Positions 1-9,601 of a stretch of DNA of 60,537 nt are shown one piece after another (position 1 is the stretch's first letter; every line of letters starts with the position of its first letter). This DNA is from CAYVTD01 sp964454445. Its GTDB lineage: Bacteria; Bacteroidota; Ignavibacteria; Kapaibacteriales; UBA2268. Position numbers and translations under genes: made by a program. Where the stretch lies: NCBI GenBank assembly GCA_964454445.1, contig CAYVTD010000014.1, forward strand, positions 1 through 60,537. The letters are read 5' to 3'. A model generated the notes under the pieces. It had not been told where the DNA came from and searched no databases. It saw only the letters and a program-made list of their open reading frames with translations.

Positions 1-2
1 AA

Positions 3-143
3 TTTAAAGCAGGAGCAGCATTAAACTCTGATTTACTCGATGCTGAAACTGCTGTTTTAACATCTAAAATCAATTACTCTACTGCCCTTGCTGATTATCA
101 AATTGCTATTGCAAAATTAGAAAAAGCTGTCGGAGAGAATTAA
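3..143 (+). CDS. TolC-like outer-membrane efflux protein, C-terminal fragment
   Basis: An open frame enters from the left edge and ends in TAA at 141-143, giving about 46 residues rich in Ala, Leu and Asn. It ends with a helical stretch (ADYQIAIAKLEKAVGE) typical of the last helix of TolC/OprM-type outer membrane factors, where alternating Leu/Ala helices line the periplasmic tunnel. It lies just upstream of a periplasmic adaptor and an RND pump on the same strand, the standard arrangement of a tripartite efflux operon. Only the extreme C-terminus is visible, so the family call rests mostly on context. Confidence 0.6.
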   Translation, partial: FKAGAALNSDLLDAETAVLTSKINYSTALADYQIAIAKLEKAVGEN

Positions 144-197
144 TTCATGAAAAATAGTAAAGAATCGTATAAATATGGAATATATAGGTAAGTTAGT

Positions 198-1247
198 ATG
201 AAAAAAATCATTGTTATTGCCATAGTTTTTTCTTTTGTTGTTGGAGCAATTGCCCTGCTGTTTTACAATAAACAAAGAATTGAAAACAAGGCGAAAAAAA
301 CGGTTAATCTCAGTTCCATACCTGTTACAGTTGCAGAAGTTAAGATGGATAAGCTATCTGGCAATCTTACTTTAACTGGTGTGGTCAATGCCAATTCAGA
401 AGTTAATATAATCTCGGAAACACAAGGGCGGGTGGTAAAAGTATTCGTCGATGTTGGCGACTATGTCGCAGCTGGCAAAACCATTGCTCAAGTCGATGAT
501 GAACTCAAGCAGGCAGCTTTGCTCAGTGCAGAAGCAAATCTTGAAAAATCAAAAAAAGATTTTGAACGATATACAGAACTTAACTCAAAAAAATCGGCTA
601 ATGACGCTCAACTCGAAGCAGCTACTCTTGCCTACAAACTTGCTCAATCGCAATATACCATTGCAAAGCGACAGCTAAATGATACAAAGATTATATCAAG
701 CATATCAGGCATTGTTACCTCGAGACCAGTAGAGCAAGGCACTGTTATTAACAATGGTACTTTGCTCGCAACAATCGTTGATATATCTATATTAAAAATC
801 AAAGTCAATGTTTCTGAAAAAGATGTTTTCAAGCTGAAAATAGGAAATGAAGTTGTTATTTCAACAGATGTTTATCCTGTTGCTTTAAAAGGTAAAATAA
901 AGAGCATTGGAGCTAAAGCTGACGAGGCGCATACCTATCCAGTGGAAATATTAATTAGAAATAGCACAGTAACGCCTTTAAAGGCAGGTATGTTTGCGCA
1001 AGTTACATTTAAAGATATTGGGAAATCCGAACAAGCTTACATACCTCGCGAGGCTCTTGTGGGCAGCATAAAAGACCCTAAAGTGTATGTGGTTAGAAAT
1101 GGTAAGGCATATTTACAAAAGGTTGAAGTAATGACAGAAATCGGCAAATTAATTGAGATTCGTAGTGGTTTGGCTGTTTCTGACATCGTCGTTACAAACG
1201 GTCAAATTAACCTAAAAGATGGTGATAAGATTACAGTAATTAAGTAG
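198..1247 (+). CDS. RND efflux periplasmic adaptor (HlyD/AcrA family)
   Basis: 349 aa, normal length for a membrane fusion protein that links an inner-membrane RND pump to an outer-membrane TolC-type channel. An N-terminal membrane anchor (about residues 4-24) precedes a lipoyl/barrel-sandwich half (around 55-100, including GRVVKVFVDVGDYVAAG), a coiled-coil hairpin (about 105-160), the second lipoyl half (ISGIVTSRPVEQGTVINNG) and beta-barrel and membrane-proximal domains to the end. There is no lipobox cysteine, so anchoring is probably by the N-terminal helix. The ATG at 198 is followed directly by a signal-anchor sequence. The pump gene starts 18 bp downstream, so the two are almost certainly co-transcribed. 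Confidence 0.9.
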   Translation: MKKIIVIAIVFSFVVGAIALLFYNKQRIENKAKKTVNLSSIPVTVAEVKMDKLSGNLTLTGVVNANSEVNIISETQGRVVKVFVDVGDYVAAGKTIAQVDDELKQAALLSAEANLEKSKKDFERYTELNSKKSANDAQLEAATLAYKLAQSQYTIAKRQLNDTKIISSISGIVTSRPVEQGTVINNGTLLATIVDISILKIKVNVSEKDVFKLKIGNEVVISTDVYPVALKGKIKSIGAKADEAHTYPVEILIRNSTVTPLKAGMFAQVTFKDIGKSEQAYIPREALVGSIKDPKVYVVRNGKAYLQKVEVMTEIGKLIEIRSGLAVSDIVVTNGQINLKDGDKITVIK

Positions 1248-1265
1248 ATTAACAGGTAAATAAAT

Positions 1266-4200
1266 ATGACTATAACAGAACTTGCCATTAAAAGGCCGAC
1301 TCTCGTTGTTGTTTGCTTCACTTTTTTGGGAGTATTGGGTATTTATGGATTTTCCCAATTAAAATATGATCTGATGCCCAAAATGACCGCTCCAATAATA
1401 ACCATTTCCACAGCATATCCCGGCGGCTCTCCCAATGAAGTTGAAACTTCTGTTTCTAAAATTATTGAAGATGCCGTTTCGGGAATGGAGAATATTGTTG
1501 CAATAAGGACATATTCGATGGAGGGATTTTCGATGGTAATGCTCGAATTAGAGCAATTTGCCGATATCGATTTGTCCTTGCAAGATGCTCAACGAAAAGT
1601 AAACAGCATTGCGACGAAATTACCTGATGATGCACTTACATCTGTCGTATCAAAAGTTTCTTTCGACGAGCTGCCTGTGCTTAGAATGGCTATTAGAAGC
1701 AATTTACCATCAACAGAGCTTTATCAATTTATAAAAGACAGGATTCAGCCAAGTATTTCCCGTATTCCCGGCGTAGGTGTTGTTAATTACATCGGTGGCG
1801 AGGAACGAGAAATTCAAGTGAATATAGATGCCAATAAGCTCAAAGCATACAATTTATCATTATTCGCAATTACTCAAGCAATAAAAGCTGCTAACCTCGA
1901 CTTTCCAACCGGAAGAATCAAAGAGTCTGACGAGCAGTTTGTAGTAAGAATTGCAGGAAAATATAGCTCAATCGACGAGATGAGGAACGTTATCGTCAGC
2001 AAAGGCAGACAAGGCGGAGAAATTAAGATTAAAGACATCGCTGAAGTGCAAGATGGAGTTCGCGAGCAAACCACTATTAACAGGTTAAATGGTATCACTT
2101 CAGTTGGACTCCAAATCCTCAAGCAAAGCGATGCTAATACGGTGGAAGTTAGTGAAAAAATCCAAAAAGAGATTAAAAAACTTGAAAAAGACTATGCCAA
2201 ACAAAATTTGAAATTCGATATAGCGCAAGATGCTTCAGTTTTTATTTTGGATTCGGCTAATGCTGTCAAGGTTGATTTGTTACTTGCTATTTGTCTTGTG
2301 GCTTTGGTGATGTTGTTGTTCTTGCACAGCTTTCGTAATTCATTTATTGTAATGGTAGCAATCCCCTCATCTCTTGTTTCTACATTTTTTATCATGTTCA
2401 TCTCCGGATTTACACTTAATATAATGACATTGCTTGCGATGTCGCTTGTAATTGGCATATTGGTGGACGATTCGATAGTAGTGCTTGAAAATATTCACAG
2501 ATGGCTCGAAAAAGGCGAGAAGCCGATTGTTGCAGCTTTAATGGGTAGAAATGAAATAGGTTTTGCTGCTTTATCCATTACTCTTGTCGATGTTGTTGTG
2601 TTTGTTCCGTTGGCATTGATAACAGGAATGATAGGTAATTTTCTTCGCGAATATGCCTTAGTAGTGGTTTTTTCTACTTTGATGAGCTTGTTTGTCTCTT
2701 TTACAATTACTCCAATGCTTGCCTCAAGATTTTCAAAAATCGAGCATCTTTCCAACACATCTGTAATGGGTATGTTCGGTCGTTGGTTCGAGAAATTTTT
2801 TGCCGGGCTAACGGAGCATTATTTATATGTATTAAAATGGAGCTTGGGCAATGGAGGAAAAATAGGCTTGCTCAGCACCCTTTTGTTCTTTGCTTCGATA
2901 TCCCTAGCTGTATTCGGCTTTATCGGCTTTGAGTTTATTCCGCAGGTGGACCGGGGCGAGCTAATTATTACAACAGAGATTGATCCAGGATCCACTGTCG
3001 AATTTACAAATAAAATGGCACAAAAAACGGAAAAAATCATTGCAAGATTCCCAGAAGTCGAAAAGATATTAACAAGCGTTGGCACAACATCGGAAGGGCT
3101 TTTTTCTTCTAATACTAACAGCAATACAGAATTTTACATAACTTTAGTCAATAAAAACCAGAGAAGCCGCCCAACAGACCTGTTAGGTCAAGAAATAAAG
3201 AAAAAAATTGCAGCTATGCCCGGCGTCAAAGTCAGAGTCTCCCCCGTCGGTTTGATGGGAACTTCCACTCGAACTCCAGTTCAAATTCTTGTTACTGGAA
3301 CAAGCCACGAAGATGTAATAAAAGGTGCTAATATAATTGGAGATGTCGTCAAGCAAGTGCAAGGAACAACCGATGTTCGCCTTTCATCGGAAGAAGGCAA
3401 GCCGGAACTTCGTGTTGAGGTAGATCGCGATAAAATGGCTTTCTTGGGTCTATCAGTTTTTGATGTGGGACAGAATCTAAGAATTGCACTCACGGGAGAT
3501 GATGATTCCAAATTTAGAGATGGGATTACAGACTACGATATTCGTATTCAACTTGATAGATTTGACAGGTCAGATGCTGAACAAGTTGGTAATCTTACAT
3601 TTATGAACAACAAAGGACAGCAAATCGAACTAAAACAATTTGCAAATGTTTATCAGACAGTAGGTCCTACAAGATTGGAACGCGAAAATAGAATTCCATC
3701 TGTTAATATTTATTCCCAAGTACTTGGCAAAACAAGCGGCGTCATTATGCAAGAAATTACCGCAAAGCTCGAAGGTGTGAAATTACCCGATGGAGTACAA
3801 TGGGAGGTAGCCGGCGAGCAAAAAAATATGAGAGATTCTATGTCAAGCCTACTTGTTGCTTTGATGGCTGGCATCTTGTTTGTCTATATGATTATGATTG
3901 CCTTGTATGATTCGTATCTTTATCCGTTTGTTGTCCTTTTTTCGATTCCGATGGCTATATTAGGCGCTTTGTTTGGGCTGGCTCTTACGGCAAAATCAAT
4001 GAGTATATATTCGATGCTTGGCTTAATTATGCTAATTGGCTTAGTTGCAAAGAATGCTATTTTATTAGTTGACCGCACAAACCAGATGAAGCTTGAAAAG
4101 GGAATGTCCACTTATGATGCATTACTTGAAGCAGGCAAAACGAGGCTCCGCCCCATTCTTATGACAACTATGGCTATGATAATGGGTATGTTGCCCATAG

Positions 4201-4364
4201 CATTATCAAAATCAGCCGGCTCAGAAGCGAAATCCGGGCTTGGTGTTGTGTTGATTGGTGGTTTGTTTAGCTCTCTGGTCCTTACATTAGTACTGATACC
4301 TGTTGTATATCAGAGATTTGATAAAACAAAACGAAATTTGAAAGCAAGATTAAAGAAGAATTGA
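1266..4364 (+). CDS. RND efflux transporter (AcrB/HAE1-type inner-membrane pump)
   Basis: 1032 aa, the full length of a hydrophobe/amphiphile efflux RND pump. It has the repeated topology of one N-terminal TM helix, a large periplasmic porter/docking loop, six TM helices, and a second copy of the same. Proton-relay residues are present: adjacent aspartates D401-D402 in TM4 (LVDDSIVVLEN) and K929 in TM10 (GLVAKNAILL). It exports substrates from the inner membrane or periplasm using the proton gradient, through the adaptor encoded upstream and the TolC-like protein whose end is at the window start. Substrate cannot be read from sequence; metal-specific (CusA-type) features were not seen. No local regulator is visible. 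Confidence 0.93.
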   Translation: MTITELAIKRPTLVVVCFTFLGVLGIYGFSQLKYDLMPKMTAPIITISTAYPGGSPNEVETSVSKIIEDAVSGMENIVAIRTYSMEGFSMVMLELEQFADIDLSLQDAQRKVNSIATKLPDDALTSVVSKVSFDELPVLRMAIRSNLPSTELYQFIKDRIQPSISRIPGVGVVNYIGGEEREIQVNIDANKLKAYNLSLFAITQAIKAANLDFPTGRIKESDEQFVVRIAGKYSSIDEMRNVIVSKGRQGGEIKIKDIAEVQDGVREQTTINRLNGITSVGLQILKQSDANTVEVSEKIQKEIKKLEKDYAKQNLKFDIAQDASVFILDSANAVKVDLLLAICLVALVMLLFLHSFRNSFIVMVAIPSSLVSTFFIMFISGFTLNIMTLLAMSLVIGILVDDSIVVLENIHRWLEKGEKPIVAALMGRNEIGFAALSITLVDVVVFVPLALITGMIGNFLREYALVVVFSTLMSLFVSFTITPMLASRFSKIEHLSNTSVMGMFGRWFEKFFAGLTEHYLYVLKWSLGNGGKIGLLSTLLFFASISLAVFGFIGFEFIPQVDRGELIITTEIDPGSTVEFTNKMAQKTEKIIARFPEVEKILTSVGTTSEGLFSSNTNSNTEFYITLVNKNQRSRPTDLLGQEIKKKIAAMPGVKVRVSPVGLMGTSTRTPVQILVTGTSHEDVIKGANIIGDVVKQVQGTTDVRLSSEEGKPELRVEVDRDKMAFLGLSVFDVGQNLRIALTGDDDSKFRDGITDYDIRIQLDRFDRSDAEQVGNLTFMNNKGQQIELKQFANVYQTVGPTRLERENRIPSVNIYSQVLGKTSGVIMQEITAKLEGVKLPDGVQWEVAGEQKNMRDSMSSLLVALMAGILFVYMIMIALYDSYLYPFVVLFSIPMAILGALFGLALTAKSMSIYSMLGLIMLIGLVAKNAILLVDRTNQMKLEKGMSTYDALLEAGKTRLRPILMTTMAMIMGMLPIALSKSAGSEAKSGLGVVLIGGLFSSLVLTLVLIPVVYQRFDKTKRNLKARLKKN

Positions 4365-4469
4365 GATTGCTTTATATATATATCGCTTATTTATTTTTTT
4401 GCTAAATTTTCTTTGATTATTTTCACTCAGTTTTTTTTATTTTTGAAACTTATTTTTTATTTATTTAAA

Positions 4470-4477
4470 TAATTTTG
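4470..4477 (+). promoter_or_regulatory. Candidate -7 element for the MFS transporter gene
   Basis: TAATTTTG matches the Bacteroidota sigma-A -7 consensus TAnnTTTG, 57 bp upstream of the MFS start. The nearest TTTG (4442-4445) is 24 bp away, longer than the usual 19-21, so only half of the promoter is convincing. Confidence 0.35.
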
Positions 4478-4534
4478 AAATATAAAAGAAAAAGAATAAA
4501 GTAATTAACTATTCTACCGCTCTTCAATACATCA

Positions 4535-5803
4535 ATGGAAAAGAATAATAACAGCACAACAGCTAAATCAGCAAAGAAAAACCGTATCTCTCATCCAATA
4601 TTTAATCTTACAGTGATAGTTTCTGCCTTGGGCTATTTTGTTGATATGTATGATTTATTGCTTTTTTTAATAGTAAGAAAACCATCATTGGAATACATGG
4701 GCTATTTCGGACAGGCAAACAACGATTGGGGTATTTTTCTTTTGGATATGCAAATGGCTGGCATGCTCTTAGGTGGTATATTTTGGGGAGTAATTGGAGA
4801 TAAGAAAGGTCGCCTAAATGTTCTGTTTGGCTCGATTTTGCTCTATTCTGCCGCAAATATTGCTAATGCCTTTGCGACAAATATTTCGTTCTATGCTGTT
4901 ACGAGAGTTCTTGCCGGTATTGGTTTGTCGGGTGAACTTGGAGCAGCAGTTACATTGGTTATAGAGACATTACCAAAAAAATACAGAGGTTATGGCACAG
5001 CTATTGTGGCTTCTGTTGGCATAATGGGTTCGGTAGCAGCTGCTCTTGTTGGCGATTTTTTACATTGGCAAACGGCATATATCATTGGAGGCTGTTTAGG
5101 TATAGTGTTGCTCATTCTTCGCTTGAAGATGTTCGAACCATTATTATTTGTGTCATTAAAAGAAACTAATGTGAAAAAAGGTGATTTTCTCTCGCTTTTT
5201 ACAAACAAGAAGAGATTCTTTAAATATCTAAACTGTATTTTAATAGGCATACCTACTTGGTTTGTCGTCGGTGTCCTAATCAACAATTCCGACCAATTCG
5301 CAAAATTATTTAATATATCCGACAGTATAAAACCTCTATATCCAATAATGTACACATATATTGGTTTGGTGTTTGGTGACATTGCAAGCGGTTTTTCGAG
5401 CCAATTGTTAAAAAGCAGAAAAAGAATTGTGTTAATATTTTTAATAATGGCTTTTATTCTCGTTGCTTTTTACCTGTTCTTTGCATATAATCTAACTGTT
5501 ACCGAGTTTTATATATTATGCGTGCTGATAGGTTTTTCGATAGGATATTGGGCTGTTTTTGTTACGATAGGCGCAGAACAATTCGGTACAAACCTTCGGG
5601 CAACCGTTGCAACGACAGTACCAAATTTTGTAAGAGGCATGACCATTCCAATCACAGGCATATATGCTCTTTTAAAAATAAATATGAGCATCATTGATGC
5701 TGCAATAATTGTGGGTATAGTTACTTTTGGAATAGCGTTTATTGCTCTTTGGCGGTTAGAAGAGACTTTCCATAAAGATATGAACTTTTTAGAAGATTAT
5801 TAG
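4535..5803 (+). CDS. MFS transporter (metabolite:H+ symporter-like)
   Basis: 422 aa with about 12 hydrophobic segments. The major facilitator signature between TM2 and TM3 is visible (GVIGDKKGRLNVLFGS). The first helix carries Asp residues in YFVDMYDL, resembling the start of metabolite:H+/sugar-phosphate symporters. TM4-TM5 contain RVLAGIGLSGELGAAVTLV, like the MFS motif in that position. The function is secondary transport across the inner membrane with unknown substrate. The gene stands alone, 170 bp after the RND pump and convergent with the Omp28 lipoprotein gene, so it probably has its own promoter. Confidence 0.85.
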   Translation: MEKNNNSTTAKSAKKNRISHPIFNLTVIVSALGYFVDMYDLLLFLIVRKPSLEYMGYFGQANNDWGIFLLDMQMAGMLLGGIFWGVIGDKKGRLNVLFGSILLYSAANIANAFATNISFYAVTRVLAGIGLSGELGAAVTLVIETLPKKYRGYGTAIVASVGIMGSVAAALVGDFLHWQTAYIIGGCLGIVLLILRLKMFEPLLFVSLKETNVKKGDFLSLFTNKKRFFKYLNCILIGIPTWFVVGVLINNSDQFAKLFNISDSIKPLYPIMYTYIGLVFGDIASGFSSQLLKSRKRIVLIFLIMAFILVAFYLFFAYNLTVTEFYILCVLIGFSIGYWAVFVTIGAEQFGTNLRATVATTVPNFVRGMTIPITGIYALLKINMSIIDAAIIVGIVTFGIAFIALWRLEETFHKDMNFLEDY

Positions 5804-5843
5804 TTTGAATTACTTCAAAGGAATTTTTTTCTGATAAACAATC

Positions 5844-6704
5844 CTAAGGTTCTTGCATTAAATCTTTTTCTTCTGCTTGCAAGACCTCATAAGTATTTGC
5901 TTCCAGATTGTGCACAAATGCAACTATCTTGATTTTTTCCGGTTTCCATAAGAATTTGCCTTCGCTGTCTTTTGGAATAAGCATATTGTAGCTTTTTTCC
6001 ACTTTGCCGCCCTTGGCAACCGTGCCAAGCAAGTCCCCCCAAGTGCCGTTCATCGATGCCCTTAAGACATGATGGTGAACATAATCATAATTGTCGTTTG
6101 GTGTGTGATTATACCACTTTTGATATTGAACAATGCTATCCTCTATTACAAAAACTGATAGTCGCTGATTCGCAGAACCTTTGTCAAGATAGGAAACATC
6201 AACTTTAACAGAAATAAGCGAATCAACATTCTTCGAATAATTACTTTTTATATTAATTAGCATCTGCGGTTCTTTCTCAAAAAATGTTTTTGCCGCTTGC
6301 TCCCATTTGTCTTGTTTAACCAATAAAGCATCATTAAAAGGCGTCCTGTTGACAACTCCTATTGGATTACTTTTTATGCCAAAAGCATCATTAATTTCTG
6401 TACCTACATTTGTTTGAAAATCATAAGTATGGACATCATCAGGCATGGCAAGCGATCCGGCGTGAATAGTAACCACAACAAATCTGCCATGATATAAATT
6501 ATTTAAATCATTAGCAGTTTTGTTTGCCGGGGGGCAATAACCACATTTGAAGCCAGTAAATTCCTCGAGCAACACTTTGCGAATGTTTTTATTACCATCT
6601 GGATCTATACTTCTGGGTTGTTCACGATAATTGCTATCAATAATGTCGCAAGCCAGCAAACCGACTAACAATAAGCAGATTATTGAGTATAATATATATT
6701 TCAT
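5844..6704 (-). CDS. Omp28-related lipoprotein with CxxC thioredoxin-like domain
   Basis: 286 aa. The N-terminus is a lipoprotein signal peptide with a lipobox ending in Cys19 (GLLAC). The mature part begins with LLEEFTGFKCGYCPPANKTA, holding a CxxC pair (C54, C57) as in Omp28-type proteins of Bacteroidota, which resemble a thioredoxin fold. The motif VVVTIHAG and a later beta-rich domain also fit the family. It is likely an outer-membrane or periplasm-facing lipoprotein; a redox role is possible but unproven. The gene lies 43 bp downstream of a DUF6029-like barrel gene on the same strand, suggesting a shared transcript. A larger secreted relative is at 39984-42128. Confidence 0.82.
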   Translation of the reverse strand: MKYILYSIICLLLVGLLACDIIDSNYREQPRSIDPDGNKNIRKVLLEEFTGFKCGYCPPANKTANDLNNLYHGRFVVVTIHAGSLAMPDDVHTYDFQTNVGTEINDAFGIKSNPIGVVNRTPFNDALLVKQDKWEQAAKTFFEKEPQMLINIKSNYSKNVDSLISVKVDVSYLDKGSANQRLSVFVIEDSIVQYQKWYNHTPNDNYDYVHHHVLRASMNGTWGDLLGTVAKGGKVEKSYNMLIPKDSEGKFLWKPEKIKIVAFVHNLEANTYEVLQAEEKDLMQEP

Positions 6705-6747
6705 TGTTGTTTCTCCAATATTCTTTATTCTATATCTATTAAAACAC

Positions 6748-8457
6748 TTAAAAAGTTGAAGTAATACTCAAATTAAATCCATTTGAGGCAGGAACTTCGC
6801 GGCATACACCTCCGACACATAGAATCCCGCCTCTTTGTCTTCCAAAACCGAATGAAAATCTCGTCGAATTATGCACATAAGCTATTGAACCACTTACATA
6901 ATGAATCTGTCTCGCCGGGTCGTCGTTGCCATAGTTGTATTCGTCCCAAACAGAGAAATACCAAGATGGAGCAATAGTAAACTCGGCAAGAGCCATCGCC
7001 CAATTGCCATTAGAATTGTCAGGAACGCGAAGTGATGAATCTTGGCTCGACCACATATGCTCCAAATCGAAGCGAATGGCATTCGTACGTGATATCATGT
7101 AGGTTAAATCAGCAACAAGAGCCGTTGCTTTAACCTTGCCATAAAGCGGAGCGCCCGAATTTTCCATTATATCTTTGTCATATATAATATTTATTAATGA
7201 AAAGATTGATTTGAACTTGCTGCTCCATTTTTTTGTTATTTCAATATTTATATCTTGAAAATACAGCCTTTTGCCAATCGAGAAAAATGGCGAATCGTAA
7301 GTGAACACATCGTCATAGACAACTTCGGCGCCGCTTAATGTATCCTTGAAAATAGTTATAGTGTGCTTTTGCGTTGTATCTAAATTATGCACTCTAGAAT
7401 AGTTTATATTCACTGTTGTACCGTAATCTCCCCCAAGCAAGGAATTTTTTGGGAAAGTATAGGTCAATTCAGCTTGCAAGCCAACTTCGCCAAGAAGTTG
7501 GGTAGCAAATGGATAAAGCGTTATTAACCGATAAGTATGTTGCTTTGACAATGGGGGTAGAAAATTTAACATCAGATTATTGCCTGTTTCACCTCTATCG
7601 CTCCTAAAATCCATATTATCAGTACGATGGAAGTTCACCGATGCAGAAAATCCCTGAGGATAATAGGAAGCTGAAAGCAAAAAACCTGTGCCTGGGTTAT
7701 AATTGAACTGATTGGCACGCGACGGGTCATTGTATTTATAAGCATATTCCGACTCTAAAGCAAAAATATCGCCAATCAAGCTCATCCGCCCAGAATAGGC
7801 AAGAACATTAACAGGCAGATTATAGAAACTTTCTAAATCGGGCTGATATTTGCTTACAACGCTGCCACCGACGGTAAGTAAAGTAGAATTTGATAGCAAA
7901 TCTTTAAACAAATCATTTATTGTTAAATTGATGTCTCCGCCCTTGACAATCCCAGCGCCCAGCCCCCAAAAAATACGCTGTTTTCCGATAAGTCCGGTTA
8001 GTTCGACTCCAGAACCAGGACGATATTTAACGCGAAGTCCATCAAAGGCATTGTCCCAACCAAGTAACCAGTCTTCATAAGAGCGAAGAATCATACCACT
8101 GCCAAATTGCTCGTAAAAATTGCCTGCAGTTATGTCGATATTTTCGTCAGAATAACGGGCAAATCTGTGCGAAATGCCATTGCCTGCATAGCTCGGGTCA
8201 ATACCGAGTATAGGGTTCATATAGTTCTCATAACGTATTCCGGCAGAAAAATTGCTTAGATTCATATTCAAATAAACTTTGCCCATAGATTTCACTTGAT
8301 CTGGCTCTTTCGTGGCGCCAATTAGAGAATCTTTTTTATATGACTGCATATCAAACTGGAATTGTCCCCTTATATTGAGTTGCTCGAGAACTTGAGAAAA
8401 CGAAACGGAATAAAAAGCAAACAAAAATAAAAGATATATAATTTTCTTCATTGTCAA
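6748..8457 (-). CDS. Outer-membrane beta-barrel protein, DUF6029-like
   Basis: 569 aa with an N-terminal signal peptide ending near SVSFSQ and a body of alternating amphipathic strands ending in ...SITSTF, an aromatic C-terminus typical of beta-barrels. The N-terminal half (LNIRGQFQFDMQSY, then FARYSDENIDITAGNFYEQFGSG) matches what I recall of DUF6029 barrels, which in Bacteroidota often sit beside Omp28 genes as here. The Met two codons in, before KKIIYLL, is an alternative start. The function is unknown; a surface or transport barrel working with the adjacent lipoprotein is inference. Confidence 0.72.
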   Translation of the reverse strand: MTMKKIIYLLFLFAFYSVSFSQVLEQLNIRGQFQFDMQSYKKDSLIGATKEPDQVKSMGKVYLNMNLSNFSAGIRYENYMNPILGIDPSYAGNGISHRFARYSDENIDITAGNFYEQFGSGMILRSYEDWLLGWDNAFDGLRVKYRPGSGVELTGLIGKQRIFWGLGAGIVKGGDINLTINDLFKDLLSNSTLLTVGGSVVSKYQPDLESFYNLPVNVLAYSGRMSLIGDIFALESEYAYKYNDPSRANQFNYNPGTGFLLSASYYPQGFSASVNFHRTDNMDFRSDRGETGNNLMLNFLPPLSKQHTYRLITLYPFATQLLGEVGLQAELTYTFPKNSLLGGDYGTTVNINYSRVHNLDTTQKHTITIFKDTLSGAEVVYDDVFTYDSPFFSIGKRLYFQDINIEITKKWSSKFKSIFSLINIIYDKDIMENSGAPLYGKVKATALVADLTYMISRTNAIRFDLEHMWSSQDSSLRVPDNSNGNWAMALAEFTIAPSWYFSVWDEYNYGNDDPARQIHYVSGSIAYVHNSTRFSFGFGRQRGGILCVGGVCREVPASNGFNLSITSTF

Positions 8458-8491
8458 ATAATTGTTTTTATGGGGGAATAGAGTAAATTAG

Positions 8492-9148
8492 TTATTTCTT
8501 TTTCTTAATTTCATCCATCATTCGCTTAGCTTCTGCTTCGTAGCCATCACGGTTTCCATTCTTTTGTATATAAATTTGAAAATCGAGCAAAGCGTCTGAA
8601 TCGTTACCTAAATGCCAATTGATCACTCCCCTGCCATAATAAGCCAATCCGTAGTTGGGATCGATTTGTATAGCACGACTATAATCGAGAAGTGCATCGT
8701 TGTAACTCTTTAGGTTTTCGTTGACATTAGCCCTTGCATAAAAATAATTGGTTATTTTTGAGTTTATGCTAATAGCAGACGATAAATCTTTCAGAGCATC
8801 ATCATTTTTCCCAAGTCTTGCCTTCGCCAGACCCATTGCATAAAATGCTTTATCGTAAGCAGGGTCAAGTTTGACTGCCTTGCTGAAATCATCGACAGCC
8901 AAAGAATATTTCTCCAGATAAGAATAAGCAAGCCCTCGACCATAAAAAGAAGGGGCATAAGATTGCTGTTTCTCTATGGCTTGAGTATAAGAAGCAACAG
9001 CCTCGGCATATTTGCCGGCTTTCATTTCTTGTCCGGCTTTGTCGATTATACCTGAATCCTGAGAAAATGCCGAATTAACAATCGCAAATGCAATTGCTAA
9101 TAAAACAACCAAATTAAACGATTGTTTCATTAATGTTGATTTTTTCAT
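8492..9148 (-). CDS. Periplasmic TPR-repeat protein
   Basis: 218 aa with a signal peptide (cleavage probably after SAFSQ) and about five tetratricopeptide repeats between residues 35 and 205, recognisable by recurring patterns such as YAEAVASYTQAIE, YSLAVDDFSKAVKLDP, YNDALLDYSRAIQIDP and LAYYGRG. TPR solenoids bind partner proteins, so this is probably a periplasmic or outer-membrane-associated scaffold. It starts the minus-strand run that continues, 34 bp on, into the DUF6029-like barrel and the Omp28 lipoprotein. No catalytic domain is visible. Confidence 0.85.
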   Translation of the reverse strand: MKKSTLMKQSFNLVVLLAIAFAIVNSAFSQDSGIIDKAGQEMKAGKYAEAVASYTQAIEKQQSYAPSFYGRGLAYSYLEKYSLAVDDFSKAVKLDPAYDKAFYAMGLAKARLGKNDDALKDLSSAISINSKITNYFYARANVNENLKSYNDALLDYSRAIQIDPNYGLAYYGRGVINWHLGNDSDALLDFQIYIQKNGNRDGYEAEAKRMMDEIKKKK

Positions 9149-9248
9149 ATTATTACCTTTAGATATTAAATGTTAATTTCATTTTTTATAGATTATAAAT
9201 ATAAGACGAATTGAGGAAATAATAAAACAAAAAAGCGATTTAATAAAA

Positions 9249-9320
9249 AAAAGATGATTTTTTATGAATGTATGAGTTGCAAAGACTATTGCAATGTATA
9301 TTCATAAAAAATCATCTTTT
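9249..9320 (-). terminator. Long hairpin terminator downstream of tRNA-Asn
   Basis: A perfect 20-bp inverted repeat (9249-9268 with 9301-9320) continues inward with G-U pairs and closes with TTGC/GCAA around a 10-nt loop. Read on the minus strand it begins 7 nt after the tRNA-Asn 3' end and is followed by a run of T (complement of the A-run at 9244-9252). This is the form of an intrinsic terminator, although the stem is AT-rich. It separates the tRNA from the TPR-barrel-Omp28 genes. Confidence 0.7.
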
Positions 9321-9326
9321 ATATTG

Positions 9327-9400
9327 CTCCTGAGCACGGACTTGAACCGCGGACCCTCTGATTAACAGTCAGATGCTCTAACCAGCTGAGCTACTCAGGA
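9327..9400 (-). tRNA. tRNA-Asn (GTT)
   Basis: The reverse complement folds as a complete cloverleaf. The acceptor stem TCCTGAG pairs with CTCAGGA. The D-arm contains GCTCAGCTGGTTAGAGC, the anticodon loop reads CTGTTAATC with anticodon GTT, and the T-arm carries GGTTCAAGTCC. The discriminator base is G, and CCA is not encoded. 74 nt. Confidence 0.97.
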
Positions 9401-9601
9401 ATAAGAACAAACACAAAATTACGAACAATTTTTTAATTAAACAAGAAATATTTTCTTTTCTTTAAAAAATTTTTTATTTTTGAAAGTATAGAATTGTTTT
9501 ATGGATTCGCCAGACTCTTGTCTTGAAAAACGCAGCAGCAATAATTTCAATATATTTCTGTTTAATGATTTATCACATTTTTAAATACATTAAGGATTGC
9601 A

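Noticed and set aside
9400..9601. Guanidine riboswitch upstream of the SugE/Gdx gene
   Set aside because: The leader is AT-rich with no recognisable ykkC-type conserved blocks or paired ACGR hairpins.
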